Origin: Rhodococcus sp. NBC_00297 | Lineage (GTDB): Bacteria > Actinomycetota > Actinomycetes > Mycobacteriales > Mycobacteriaceae | Length of the DNA stretch: 64,000 nucleotides | NCBI RefSeq assembly: GCF_036173065.1 | Contig: NZ_CP108041.1 | Coordinates: forward strand, 558,001-622,000 | Reading direction: 5' to 3' | Part shown: one piece after another, positions 1 through 7,583 of the stretch | Layout of the letters: every line of letters begins with the position of its first letter | Position numbering within the stretch: the stretch's first letter is position 1 | Translations under genes and position numbers: made by a program | The notes under the pieces: model-generated | Databases searched by the model: none | What the model saw: the letters and a program-made list of their open reading frames with translations, nothing else | What the model was told of the DNA's origin: nothing

Positions 1-1
1 G

Positions 2-730
2 GTCGCGGTGCGGCGCGATCACGAATTGCACACTCTTTCCGAATTGTGGGAGGGCACGACCATCGCACCGGAGGCGATCACGGTGCGTCGCGCGATCGGC
101 CACCTGCCCCGCGTCGAGGCCGGTGAGACGGCGTCCGGCGATCCGATGCACCTCTCGCCCAGCATCGGTCGTGAGTCGACCCGCCGCCGCCTCCACGCCC
201 TCCCCCACGACGGCGGTTCCTGGCTCGACCTCAGGTCCGCCCCCGGCGGCGACGACCACCTGACGCCCGCGATGCAGCGCCTCGTCGCCGCCGGGCGCCT
301 GGGGTCGCACCCCGACGTCTACGGCCGACTGTGGTGGGACCGTCCCGCGCCCACCGTCAAACGGGAGTGCGCCCACTTCGGCAACGGCCGCTACACCCAC
401 CCCGAGCAGGACCGGCTGTGCACGGTGCGAGAGTTGGCCCTGCTGAACGGTTTTCCGGACGACTACGTGTTCCGCGCGCGATCGCTGTCGAACATGTACC
501 GCCACATCGGGGACGCGGTACCGCCGCTCGTGTCCGCTCAGCTCGCCGCGCTGTGCACCTGGATCATCAGCGGCGTCAAGCCGGACCTGCGCGACGCGAT
601 CCTGCCCGGCACCTCCCTGCGGGCAGAGGACCTGCTCCCGGCACAGCCCTCACCGGATCTTCTCGATGCGCACCCATCCCGCCTCGTCGCGGCCGGCGTG
701 TCCCTCGATCTCGAGGACCACCAGCGCTGA
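2..730 (+). CDS. DNA (cytosine-5-)methyltransferase, C-terminal part (5' end outside window)
   Basis: The frame is open from the window edge, so the N-terminal AdoMet-binding and catalytic PCQ region is missing. What remains matches the C-terminal half of C5 cytosine methyltransferases. A motif VIII/IX stretch (RPAPTVKRE, then GRYTHPEQDR) is followed by TVRELALLNGFPDDYVF, and by a motif X variant, GDAVPP, where the family normally has GNAVPP. The protein would methylate cytosine in a specific DNA sequence, either as part of a restriction-modification pair or as an orphan; no restriction gene is visible. Its last 27 codons run into the 3' end of dprA on the opposite strand (81 bp shared), and no earlier stop exists in frame. 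The family call is secure; target and role are not known. Confidence 0.85.
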   Translation, partial: VAVRRDHELHTLSELWEGTTIAPEAITVRRAIGHLPRVEAGETASGDPMHLSPSIGRESTRRRLHALPHDGGSWLDLRSAPGGDDHLTPAMQRLVAAGRLGSHPDVYGRLWWDRPAPTVKRECAHFGNGRYTHPEQDRLCTVRELALLNGFPDDYVFRARSLSNMYRHIGDAVPPLVSAQLAALCTWIISGVKPDLRDAILPGTSLRAEDLLPAQPSPDLLDAHPSRLVAAGVSLDLEDHQR

Positions 731-1807
731 CCGCACCGCCGACACGGGCACGCCGGAGTCCACGGACAGTTGCTGCACCGTTCGGGCTCCCGTGGCCGGG
801 AACGCGTCCAGCACGCGGGCGGGAGTCTGCGGCAGGCGATCGAGATCGCGGCCGAACAGGGCGTCCCGGTCGTCGTCGTCCTCGACACCCGCACCCACCG
901 CACCCGCCTCGGCCACCACGTCCCGGGCACCCGTCACCAGACGCGCTTCGCCCTCGCGGATCATCCGGTGGCACCCCGTCGACGACGCGGACGTCACCGG
1001 CCCCGGTACCGCCATGACCGGTCGCCCCAGTGCCCGTGCCCACGACGCCGTGTTACGCGCCCCGCTGCGCCATCCCGCCTCGACCACGACCACGCCGTCA
1101 CACAGTGCGGCCACCAGCCTGTTGCGGGAGAGGAAGCGGTACCGGGCGGGTGGTGTGCCCGGCGGATACTCCGACACCACCGCACCCGTCTCCGACACTC
1201 TCCGCAGCAGACGCTCGTGCCCCGCCGGGTACGCCCGGTCGACGCCGCACGCCAGCACCGCCACCGTGCAGCCGCCCACGCCCAGCGCGGCGCGATGCGC
1301 CGCACCGTCGATGCCGTACGCGCCGCCGGAGACCACCGTCCACCCGTCCACGGCCAGGTCTCCCGCGATCTCACCCGTCACGTGCTCCCCGTAGCTCGTC
1401 GCGGCGCGCGTTCCCACCACGGCCACCGCCCGCTCCGTGGACGACGCCACCGGCGCCGGACCCACCACCCACAACGCCAACGGCGCACCGCCGTCGCTAG
1501 TGGGCAGAGCCCCGTCCGGCCGCTCGAATCCGAGGAACCGCCAGGCGGGCCACTCCTCGTCCGACGGCACCACCAGTCGACCGTCCATCGCAGCCATCAG
1601 GTCGAGGCTCGCCGCGGCGGTGTCGAGATGTGCCCGCGCCGACACGCGGTCCCACACCGCCTTCGGAACGTCCCCGGTGCGCATCGTCGCCGCGGCGTCC
1701 ACCACTCCGCGCGAGGCAATGAGCTGCTCGACGGCGCGCGACGGACCCTGCACCACCGTCGAGACGTACGCCCACGCCAGGGTCTCCGGATTCTGCGCTC
1801 CACTCAC
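650..1807 (-). CDS. dprA: DNA processing protein DprA
   Basis: DprA binds incoming single-stranded DNA and loads RecA during natural transformation; in bacteria not known to be competent it is a general DNA-processing protein. The 385-residue product has the Rossmann-like DprA core: VAVVGTRAATSYG, then the SGGAYGIDGAAHRAAL signature, then SRNRLVAALCDGVVVVEA. A C-terminal winged-helix-like domain follows (about residues 310-385). The GTG start was chosen because it overlaps the comM stop (GTGA), giving a length normal for the family. The open frame runs much further upstream, but that part is antisense-type sequence inside comM. It is the last gene of yraN-comM-dprA, an order also found in mycobacteria. 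Its 3' end overlaps the convergent methyltransferase gene by 81 bp. Confidence 0.93.
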   Translation of the reverse strand: MSGAQNPETLAWAYVSTVVQGPSRAVEQLIASRGVVDAAATMRTGDVPKAVWDRVSARAHLDTAAASLDLMAAMDGRLVVPSDEEWPAWRFLGFERPDGALPTSDGGAPLALWVVGPAPVASSTERAVAVVGTRAATSYGEHVTGEIAGDLAVDGWTVVSGGAYGIDGAAHRAALGVGGCTVAVLACGVDRAYPAGHERLLRRVSETGAVVSEYPPGTPPARYRFLSRNRLVAALCDGVVVVEAGWRSGARNTASWARALGRPVMAVPGPVTSASSTGCHRMIREGEARLVTGARDVVAEAGAVGAGVEDDDDRDALFGRDLDRLPQTPARVLDAFPATGARTVQQLSVDSGVPVSAVRSALVVLEIEGHAGRDEAGWVRIEKIR

Positions 1808-3315
1808 ACGCCACTCCCCTGTTCGCGAAAACTCATCGCCGACGCCACGCACTCGGGTCCCGGAGACATCCGCCCCTCGAGGTCGCCGAGCGTCCAGGCC
1901 AAGCGCAGGATGCGGTCCGCGCCCCGCGCCGTGATGCCACCGCGCCGCAGCGCCCGTTCGATCGGAATCAATGCTTCGCGTTCGAGCCGGAAGCGCTGGC
2001 GCAGTGCTGATCCGGGTACCTCGGCATTGGTTCGCCAGCCGAACTCGGACCACCGCTCCGCCGCCGCCTGCCGCGCTGCCGTCACTCTGCCGCGCACCAC
2101 CTCGGTCGTCTCCCCCACGTCGTCGGTCAACAATCCGGTCGCAGCGGGCTGCATCGACAGCCGCAGGTCCACCCGGTCGAGCAGTGGTCCGGACAGCTTG
2201 CCGAGGTAGCGCCGGCGGGCGTTCGGCGCACACACGCAGTCGGCGGTCCGCGGCGAGGCGCACGGACACGGATTGGCCGCCAGCACCAGTTGGAAGCGAG
2301 CGGGATAGCGGGCGACCCCGTCGCGCCGCGCGATGCGCACCTCGCCGTCCTCCAGCGGGGTACGCAGTGCCTCCAGCACGCGCACCGACATCTCGGCACA
2401 CTCGTCGAGGAAGAGCACGCCGTGGTGCGCCCGGCTCACCGCACCCGGTCGCGCCATGCCGCTTCCGCCGCCCACCAGTGCCGCCACCGAGGTGGTGTGA
2501 TGCGGCGCGATGAACGGGGCGGTGGTGATCAACGGACACTCCGCCGTGAGTGTCCCCGCGACGGAGTGCACCGCCGTCACCTCCAGGGCCTGACCCTCCG
2601 TCAGCGGCGGCAGCAGGCCGGGCAGCCGACCCGCGAGCATCGTCTTGCCGATACCGGGCGGTCCCGTGAACATCAGATGGTGTGCGCCGGCGGCCGCGAC
2701 CTCGAGAGCCCAGCGTGCTTCGGACTGTCCGACCACGTCGGCGAGATCGCCGTACCGGGGCTCGGGACCCGGCCGTGTCGGCATCGGTTCCGCGAGAGTG
2801 CACCGGTGCGAGAGCCACTCGATCACCTGCCGCAGATGCGCGGCCCCGAGGACCTCGATCCCGCCCACCAGGCCCGCCTCGGCGAGGCTGTCCTGCGGCA
2901 CCACCACGCGGGTCCATCCCGCTCCGCGTGCGGCGAGCACGGCGGGAAGGACCCCTCGCACGCTCCGCACCCGCCCGTCGAGTGCCAGCTCACCCACCAG
3001 CACCGTCGAGGCCAACAGACCCGGCGGCACCACCTTGGCGGCGCCGAGCACCGCGCACGCCAGTGCCAGGTCGTACACGGATCCCACTTTCGGGAGTGTG
3101 GCCGGCGACAGCGCGAGCACCACCTTGGACGCGGGCCAGCTCTGGCCGGAGTTGTTCACCGCGGCCCGCACTCGGTCCCGTGACTCCTGCAGCGCCGCAT
3201 CGGGGAGTCCGACCACGTGCACGCCCGGCAGGCCCCGCCCCACGTCGGCCTCGATCTCCACCAGGATGCCGTCGATGCCCGTGACGGCGACCGAGAACGT
3301 CCGTCCCAGAGCCAT
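1804..3315 (-). CDS. comM: YifB/ComM-family Mg-chelatase-like AAA+ ATPase
   Basis: This is a 503-residue ComM/YifB protein. In Vibrio ComM is a hexameric helicase that helps branch migration when transforming DNA is integrated. The N-terminal part is the Lon-like ChlI domain (starts MALGRTFSVAVTGIDG; VGLPDAALQESRDRVRAA; LALSPATLPK). The Mg-chelatase AAA+ core has Walker A TGPPGIGKTML (about residues 215-225) and Walker B GVLFLDECAEM. It is followed by the C-rich AANPCPCASP segment and a C-terminal domain typical of the family. The ATG start shares one base with the yraN stop (TGATG), so translation is probably coupled. The stop overlaps the dprA GTG start. Confidence 0.94.
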   Translation of the reverse strand: MALGRTFSVAVTGIDGILVEIEADVGRGLPGVHVVGLPDAALQESRDRVRAAVNNSGQSWPASKVVLALSPATLPKVGSVYDLALACAVLGAAKVVPPGLLASTVLVGELALDGRVRSVRGVLPAVLAARGAGWTRVVVPQDSLAEAGLVGGIEVLGAAHLRQVIEWLSHRCTLAEPMPTRPGPEPRYGDLADVVGQSEARWALEVAAAGAHHLMFTGPPGIGKTMLAGRLPGLLPPLTEGQALEVTAVHSVAGTLTAECPLITTAPFIAPHHTTSVAALVGGGSGMARPGAVSRAHHGVLFLDECAEMSVRVLEALRTPLEDGEVRIARRDGVARYPARFQLVLAANPCPCASPRTADCVCAPNARRRYLGKLSGPLLDRVDLRLSMQPAATGLLTDDVGETTEVVRGRVTAARQAAAERWSEFGWRTNAEVPGSALRQRFRLEREALIPIERALRRGGITARGADRILRLAWTLGDLEGRMSPGPECVASAMSFREQGSGV

Positions 3316-3671
3316 CAGAACGCCGCCCTCAGATGCGAGAGCAGAGGCCCCCGGCCGTCGGCGATCACAACCTCCACGACGTCGAACCGCACCGGCACCC
3401 ACGGACCGGACCGTTCGGCGAGCCACAGCCCGGCCAGCCGGTGGATGCGCTGCGCCTTCGCCGGCGTGACCGCCTCGGCCGGAGTGCCGTACCCGTCGCC
3501 GGAGCGGGTCTTCACCTCGACGAACACGACGATGTCGCCGTCCACGCCGATGATGTCGACCTCGCCGTGCCGGCACCGCCAGTTGCGGTCGAGAATGCGC
3601 AGACCCACCGTCGTCAGATACGACGCGGCAGCTTCCTCGCCCGCTCTGCCCATTTCCGCGTTCGTCGCCAT
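3315..3671 (-). CDS. yraN: YraN/UPF0102 family endonuclease-like protein
   Basis: A 118-residue member of UPF0102, a small Holliday-junction-resolvase-like nuclease fold whose cellular role is not settled. The family core is visible: GRAGEEAAASYL near the N terminus, then RNWRCRHGEVDIIGVDGDIVVFVEVKTRS, which carries the E/D-(x)n-EVK active-site pattern. The ATG at 3671 was chosen over upstream starts because a GAGGAGAG-type ribosome site lies just before it and the resulting length is normal for the family. It is first in the yraN-comM-dprA operon. Upstream lies a 198-bp gap to the divergent small gene at 3870, which must hold the promoters of both. Confidence 0.9.
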   Translation of the reverse strand: MATNAEMGRAGEEAAASYLTTVGLRILDRNWRCRHGEVDIIGVDGDIVVFVEVKTRSGDGYGTPAEAVTPAKAQRIHRLAGLWLAERSGPWVPVRFDVVEVVIADGRGPLLSHLRAAF

Positions 3672-3869
3672 GGCTCTCCTCGCCGACCCGGTGCCCGGTG
3701 GTGGGCACACCCGGTGTCGGAGCACGACTGTGCAGGCACGCGGCGACCGTGCCGCGGCGCCGACCTGCGGCCGCAGAAAACCCGGGGACGACGCTCGACC
3801 CGGGGATGACGGACCACCGAAACCCCCTGTTGCGCGGCGCTCGGCCGTGGGGTTTGCGATGATCGGGTC

Positions 3870-4172
3870 ATGAACACTGCACGCGACTCGTCGGCGAGCG
3901 GGACGCCGTCCAGCAGTGAGTTCCTTCTCCGCCGCGTGCCGGACGATCGGCGGCCCGCTCACCCCTATGCACTGCTGTGGACGTCGAACGATGCGCTGGG
4001 TCGGGAATCGACCAGGGAGGTGGGGTGCGGCGACTACTCGTGGGCGCTACGGACGGCACGCATCCTGTCCATTCCGCGCGCGTCGATCGAGCACGACCAG
4101 CGCGGCGGCGTGGACGACGGCTACGAGGGGTGGCACCTCAACGCGCGGATCCTGGGAACGGATCAGCGCTGA
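3870..4172 (+). CDS. Small conserved-looking hypothetical protein (100 aa)
   Basis: I do not recognise a family. The frame starts with ATG, is 101 codons long and has the strongly GC-rich third positions of real genes here. Its C-terminal two thirds look structured (PYALLWTSNDALGRES, CGDYSWALRTARILSIPRA, GYEGWHLNARILG), which favours a real product over a chance frame. There is no signal peptide, membrane segment or cysteine cluster. It is the only plus-strand gene in this part of the flank. It is divergent from yraN, and its stop lies 19 bp from the stop of the minus-strand DUF2469 gene. Confidence 0.55.
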   Translation: MNTARDSSASGTPSSSEFLLRRVPDDRRPAHPYALLWTSNDALGRESTREVGCGDYSWALRTARILSIPRASIEHDQRGGVDDGYEGWHLNARILGTDQR

Positions 4173-4191
4173 TTCACTCGGGAAATCCCCG

Positions 4192-4497
4192 TCACTCGGG
4201 AAGTCGCAGATCCGGCTTGTCGAGTTCCTCGATGTTGACGTCCTTGAACGTGATCACCCGGACGTGCTTGACGAAGCGCGCGGGTCGGTACATGTCCCAC
4301 ACCCACGCATCGGACATCCGCACCTCGAAGTAGATCTCGCCGTCCGCGTTCCGCGGGATCATCTCCACCGAGTTCGCGAGATAGAAGCGACGCTCGGTCT
4401 CCACCACGTAGGTGAACTGGCCGACGATGTCGCGGTACTCCCGGTACAGCGACAGTTCCATCTCGGTTTCGTACTTCTCGAGATCCTCGGCACTCAT
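4192..4497 (-). CDS. DUF2469 family actinobacterial protein
   Basis: A 101-residue soluble protein, starting MSAEDLEKYETEMELSLYREY and ending in a basic/acidic tail. It is a member of DUF2469, an actinobacterial family of unknown function found next to rnhB (Rv2901c in M. tuberculosis). The sequence suggests a compact alpha/beta fold with a helical N terminus, and there are no catalytic motifs. It follows rnhB by 7 bp, so it is very likely co-transcribed with lepB-rnhB. Nothing in the sequence shows its job. Confidence 0.88.
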   Translation of the reverse strand: MSAEDLEKYETEMELSLYREYRDIVGQFTYVVETERRFYLANSVEMIPRNADGEIYFEVRMSDAWVWDMYRPARFVKHVRVITFKDVNIEELDKPDLRLPE

Positions 4498-4504
4498 GCC
4501 GCCA

Positions 4505-5263
4505 TCATCGCGCATCGGCGCCCTCGTGTTCCCATCGACCCCGCTCCTGCGGCGACACCGTGGGTGCGGCGCCGGCATCCTCGAGGCAGGCGACGTTCGA
4601 CCACGAGCGACGGTGCTCCCGGCTCGCCCCGAGACGGGCGAGGGCGTCCGTGTGCAGCGTCGTGTTGTAGCCCTTGTGTACGGAGAAGTCGTAGCCGGGG
4701 ATGTCTCCGTCGAGTGAGCGCATGATGCGGTCGCGGTGCACTTTGGCGAGCACGCTCGCGGCGGCGATACAGGCCGCGGTGGCGTCACCACCGATCACCG
4801 GGAGTGACGGCGCGGGAAGCCCGGGCACCCGAAAACCGTCGGTCAGGACGTACCCGGGGTCGACCGACAGTCCGGCGACCGCGCGGCGCATGCCCTCGAT
4901 GTTGGCGACGTGGATGCCGATGCGGTCGATCTCGGCCGCGGGGACGGTGACGATCGAGTATGCCGTCGCCCAGCGGATCACCCTCGGGAACAACGACTCC
5001 CGCGTCTTCTCGCTCAACTTCTTCGAGTCGTCCAGAAGGTCCAGCGCGGCGCGGGCGCGATCGCCCAGGATGCACGCGGCGATGACCAGTGGGCCCGCAC
5101 AGGCGCCACGACCCGCTTCGTCCACGCCCGCCACGGGCCCGAGCCCCGACCGGAGAAGGGCCGACTCCATGGTGCGCATGCCACCCGCACGCCGGATGAC
5201 GGTGCGTGGCGGCCACGACGTCCGGGAGAGCCGCGTGGTCGACTTCATGGGCCCCGAACTCAC
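4505..5263 (-). CDS. rnhB: Ribonuclease HII
   Basis: RNase HII cuts RNA in RNA/DNA hybrids and starts removal of single ribonucleotides from DNA. Signature elements are [19 protein letters not shown] (the D and E of DEAGRG are metal ligands), [13 protein letters not shown], and [22 protein letters not shown], which carries the further acidic residue and the conserved lysine. The GTG at 5263 overlaps the lepB stop (GTGA). An in-frame ATG at 5248 is the main alternative and would fit the shorter N terminus of the mycobacterial protein. The acidic C-terminal tail is variable in this family. It is translated after lepB and before DUF2469. Confidence 0.93.
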   Translation of the reverse strand: MSSGPMKSTTRLSRTSWPPRTVIRRAGGMRTMESALLRSGLGPVAGVDEAGRGACAGPLVIAACILGDRARAALDLLDDSKKLSEKTRESLFPRVIRWATAYSIVTVPAAEIDRIGIHVANIEGMRRAVAGLSVDPGYVLTDGFRVPGLPAPSLPVIGGDATAACIAAASVLAKVHRDRIMRSLDGDIPGYDFSVHKGYNTTLHTDALARLGASREHRRSWSNVACLEDAGAAPTVSPQERGRWEHEGADAR

Positions 5264-6015
5264 TGCCCCTGGATGTCCGGATCGTCGATGAGACCCCAGC
5301 GACCGGGCGGCAGCACGATGGCCTGCGCCTTGCCGATCACGTTGTCCAGCGGGATGGTTCCCTGCAGTTCGTCGGCGACGTGGAAGCGCGAGTCGGCGGA
5401 GTTGCTGCGGTTGTCACCCATGACCCACACGTTGCCCTCGGGCACGGTGACGGGCCCGAAGCACCGCCCGGAACGAATCGGGGTGTCGCACGTGAGCGTG
5501 CCGGGCACGAAGTCGAAGTCCATGGTGATGTACGGCTCGTCGAGCGGCTTGCCGTCGACGAGAACGCGCCCCTGCTCGTCGCAGCACTCGACGGTCTGAC
5601 CGCCGGTGGCGATGACGCGCTTGACCAGATCGTTCTCGTCCGGTGCGACCAGGCCGACGAGGGATCCGAGTTCCTGAGCGCCGCGGACGACGACGTTGGA
5701 CGACCGCGTGGAGACGTAGTCGCCGTCCCAGGACGGCGGTCCGCGGAACACGACGACGTCACCGGCCGTCGGATCGCCGAAGCGGTACCCGATCTTCTCC
5801 ACGACGATGCGGTCACCGGTGCAACCAGTGCAGCCGTGCAAGGTCGGCTCCATCGATTCCGAGGGGATCAGGTACACCCTCGCGACGAAGGTCTGCAAGA
5901 GGAAGCTGAGCACCAGGGCGACCAGGATGAGAATCGGAAGCTCGCGCCAGAAGGACCGTGGCTTCTTGGTTCGCTGCGCCTCGTCGTTGTCGTCGCCCGC
6001 GCGCTCGTCCGTCAC
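5260..6015 (-). CDS. lepB: Signal peptidase I
   Basis: This membrane peptidase removes signal peptides from exported proteins using a Ser/Lys dyad. The product has 251 residues. It has a charged cytoplasmic N terminus (1-24), one transmembrane helix (about 25-45), then [10 protein letters not shown] with nucleophile Ser54. The general base Lys132 lies in [10 protein letters not shown], and the family box [11 protein letters not shown] follows. The start is GTG and I see no good ribosome site before it, so the N terminus is less certain than the rest. It lies downstream of rplS but is separated from it by a strong hairpin. Confidence 0.94.
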   Translation of the reverse strand: MTDERAGDDNDEAQRTKKPRSFWRELPILILVALVLSFLLQTFVARVYLIPSESMEPTLHGCTGCTGDRIVVEKIGYRFGDPTAGDVVVFRGPPSWDGDYVSTRSSNVVVRGAQELGSLVGLVAPDENDLVKRVIATGGQTVECCDEQGRVLVDGKPLDEPYITMDFDFVPGTLTCDTPIRSGRCFGPVTVPEGNVWVMGDNRSNSADSRFHVADELQGTIPLDNVIGKAQAIVLPPGRWGLIDDPDIQGQ

Positions 6016-6064
6016 GGGTCAAGATTAGCGGCAGCGCCGCGGTGCAGAACGGCCGGGACGCAGA

Positions 6065-6105
6065 ACGGCCGGACACCGGGGAACGAGTCCCCTGTATCCG
6101 GCCGT
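6065..6105 (-). terminator. Strong hairpin after rplS
   Basis: An 18-bp stem (left arm 6065-6082, right arm 6088-6105, 16 of 18 pairs matched) closes on the 5-base loop ACGAG. It starts about 20 bp beyond the rplS stop and lies before lepB. There is no clear T run, as is common for actinobacterial terminators. A 13-bp direct repeat, GCAGAACGGCCGG (6044-6056 and 6060-6072), overlaps its left edge. Confidence 0.6.
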
Positions 6106-6127
6106 CCAGCGAGTGGAACGCCGAAGA

Positions 6128-6469
6128 TCAGCGCTTCTCCTTGATCTTGGCTGCCTTGCCGCGCAGCTCGCGCAGGTAGTACAGCTTCGCGCGACGCACG
6201 TCACCGCGGGTCAGCACGTCGATCTGGGCGATGTTCGGGGTGTGGACGGGGAAGGTGCGCTCCACGCCGACGCCGAAGGACACCTTGCGGACCGTGAAGG
6301 TCTCGCGGATGCCGCCACCCTGACGCCGAATGACGACGCCCTTGAAGATCTGCACGCGCTCCTTGGAGCCCTCGATGACCTTCACGTGCACGTTCAGTGT
6401 GTCGCCCGGGCGGAACTCGGGGATGTCGCTGCGCAGCGACTGCTTGTCCAGGAAATCCAGGGTGTTCAT
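6128..6469 (-). CDS. rplS: 50S ribosomal protein L19
   Basis: L19 sits at the 30S-50S interface of the ribosome. The 113-residue product is full length and typical ([19 protein letters not shown], then [19 protein letters not shown], then the basic C terminus [21 protein letters not shown]). A good ribosome site (AAGGATGAACC) precedes the ATG. It stands alone between a hairpin downstream and a 191-bp upstream gap that should contain its promoter and leader. Confidence 0.97.
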   Translation of the reverse strand: MNTLDFLDKQSLRSDIPEFRPGDTLNVHVKVIEGSKERVQIFKGVVIRRQGGGIRETFTVRKVSFGVGVERTFPVHTPNIAQIDVLTRGDVRRAKLYYLRELRGKAAKIKEKR

Positions 6470-6578
6470 GGTTCATCCTTGCTGTGACGAGATCTCGAGC
6501 AGAGGACCCGAGCGGCTGCCGTCGGCGGATGCCGTCGACGCTCGACTGGTTCGTACTCCGAATAGGTGTCCACCGGAT

Positions 6579-6605
6579 GCCGGGCATGCGAGTAGCACGC
6601 CCGGT
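6579..6605 (-). terminator. Possible terminator hairpin between the membrane-protein gene and rplS
   Basis: An 11-bp stem (6579-6589 with 6595-6605; 9 pairs matched, one a possible G-U) closes on a 5-base loop. It lies 56 bp past the stop of the minus-strand membrane-protein gene. It could end that transcript or form part of the rplS leader; there is no T run. Confidence 0.35.
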
Positions 6606-6660
6606 GTCAGGCAACCCCACGATTGTGCCAGAGAACCGGTGCCCGACGAAATCGGCCGGA

Positions 6661-7518
6661 TCAGCCCGCGCCGACCGATTCACGATCGGGGCGCGACTCC
6701 CCCGGCGCCGGCGCCGGAACGACGATGCGATCGAGTTCGTCCTCGGCAGCAGCGCGCACGTGCGCGACGTCGGGCGTGCCCGCGATGGCGTCCTGCATCC
6801 AGATCTTCGCGCGGACGACGGGACGGCGCAGGTTGCGCTCGCGCCGCAGGGCCTTCTCCATCCGCCGCGGGCGTCGGGTGTAGCGCCAGCGCGCCCAGGG
6901 TGACCCCGGCCGGCCGATCCGGATCGCGCCGATCACGAGCAGCGGCAGGAAGAACAGGCCGGCGAGCCCGGTCCAGATCTTGCCCTTCGCGAGGACGATC
7001 GCGGCGAGGAGGAGATTGAGCGCGGCCAGGACGACGATGATGCTCCGCACCGCGACGCTGGGATCGTCACGGAAGCCGGCGACGTCGAAGAACTCGAGCG
7101 GTTTGAGACCGAACAGCAGCATGACGGTGGCGGCCACGGCGACGAAGACCGCGTCGACGGAGGTGCGGCCCTGCTCGGCCCAGTACACGTCCTCCAGATA
7201 GAAGATGAGCGCGAACTCGTCGAGTACCAGTGCCGCACCGATACCGAAGAACGCCGCGAGCGCCGCGCCCGTGGTCTGGGTGCCGTCGACGTACACGGTG
7301 ATCATCGCGATACCCGAGACCAGCATGGCGACCACACCGAACACGACGTGATGCACGTGGTGTCCGCCCGGCGTGACGTTGCCCGGCCACCAGGACACCT
7401 GCGCGCGGATCATGCGGACGCTGAACCGGATGAAGACGAACCCGGCGATGAACCCGACGAGGAAGAACAGCAGCGGGATGCGCCCCTCGTCGGAGACGTG
7501 GTGCATCCACCGCTCCAT
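6661..7518 (-). CDS. Conserved actinobacterial integral membrane protein with HHVHH motif
   Basis: A 285-residue protein of unknown function. It shows about six hydrophobic helices: roughly residues 14-34, 50-75, 83-105, 118-140, 155-178 and 180-200. A basic cytoplasmic tail follows (RRPRRMEKALRRERNLRR). The most striking feature is PGGHHVHHVVFG at about residues 50-61, just before or inside a membrane helix, followed by acidic DEFAL and EDVYW segments. The clustered histidines suggest metal or haem binding, but I cannot name a family. The ATG at 7518 is the longest start; a second ATG five codons in is possible. It follows tex by 65 bp. Confidence 0.75.
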   Translation of the reverse strand: MERWMHHVSDEGRIPLLFFLVGFIAGFVFIRFSVRMIRAQVSWWPGNVTPGGHHVHHVVFGVVAMLVSGIAMITVYVDGTQTTGAALAAFFGIGAALVLDEFALIFYLEDVYWAEQGRTSVDAVFVAVAATVMLLFGLKPLEFFDVAGFRDDPSVAVRSIIVVLAALNLLLAAIVLAKGKIWTGLAGLFFLPLLVIGAIRIGRPGSPWARWRYTRRPRRMEKALRRERNLRRPVVRAKIWMQDAIAGTPDVAHVRAAAEDELDRIVVPAPAPGESRPDRESVGAG

Positions 7519-7583
7519 CGCAGCGCCTTCCTGCCGTGCCCGTCCTGTGACGAGGAAGTCTATCCGCGCCGCCGCGACACCCT

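Noticed and set aside
1808-2917. A 755-residue version of DprA
   Set aside because: The extra N-terminal half lies out of frame inside comM and is low-complexity Arg/Gly/Ala. The GTG overlapping the comM stop gives the normal DprA length.
6470-6660. A ribosomal-protein leader or riboswitch before rplS
   Set aside because: Only one imperfect hairpin is visible and no known L19 leader pattern could be matched; a terminator for the upstream gene explains it as well.
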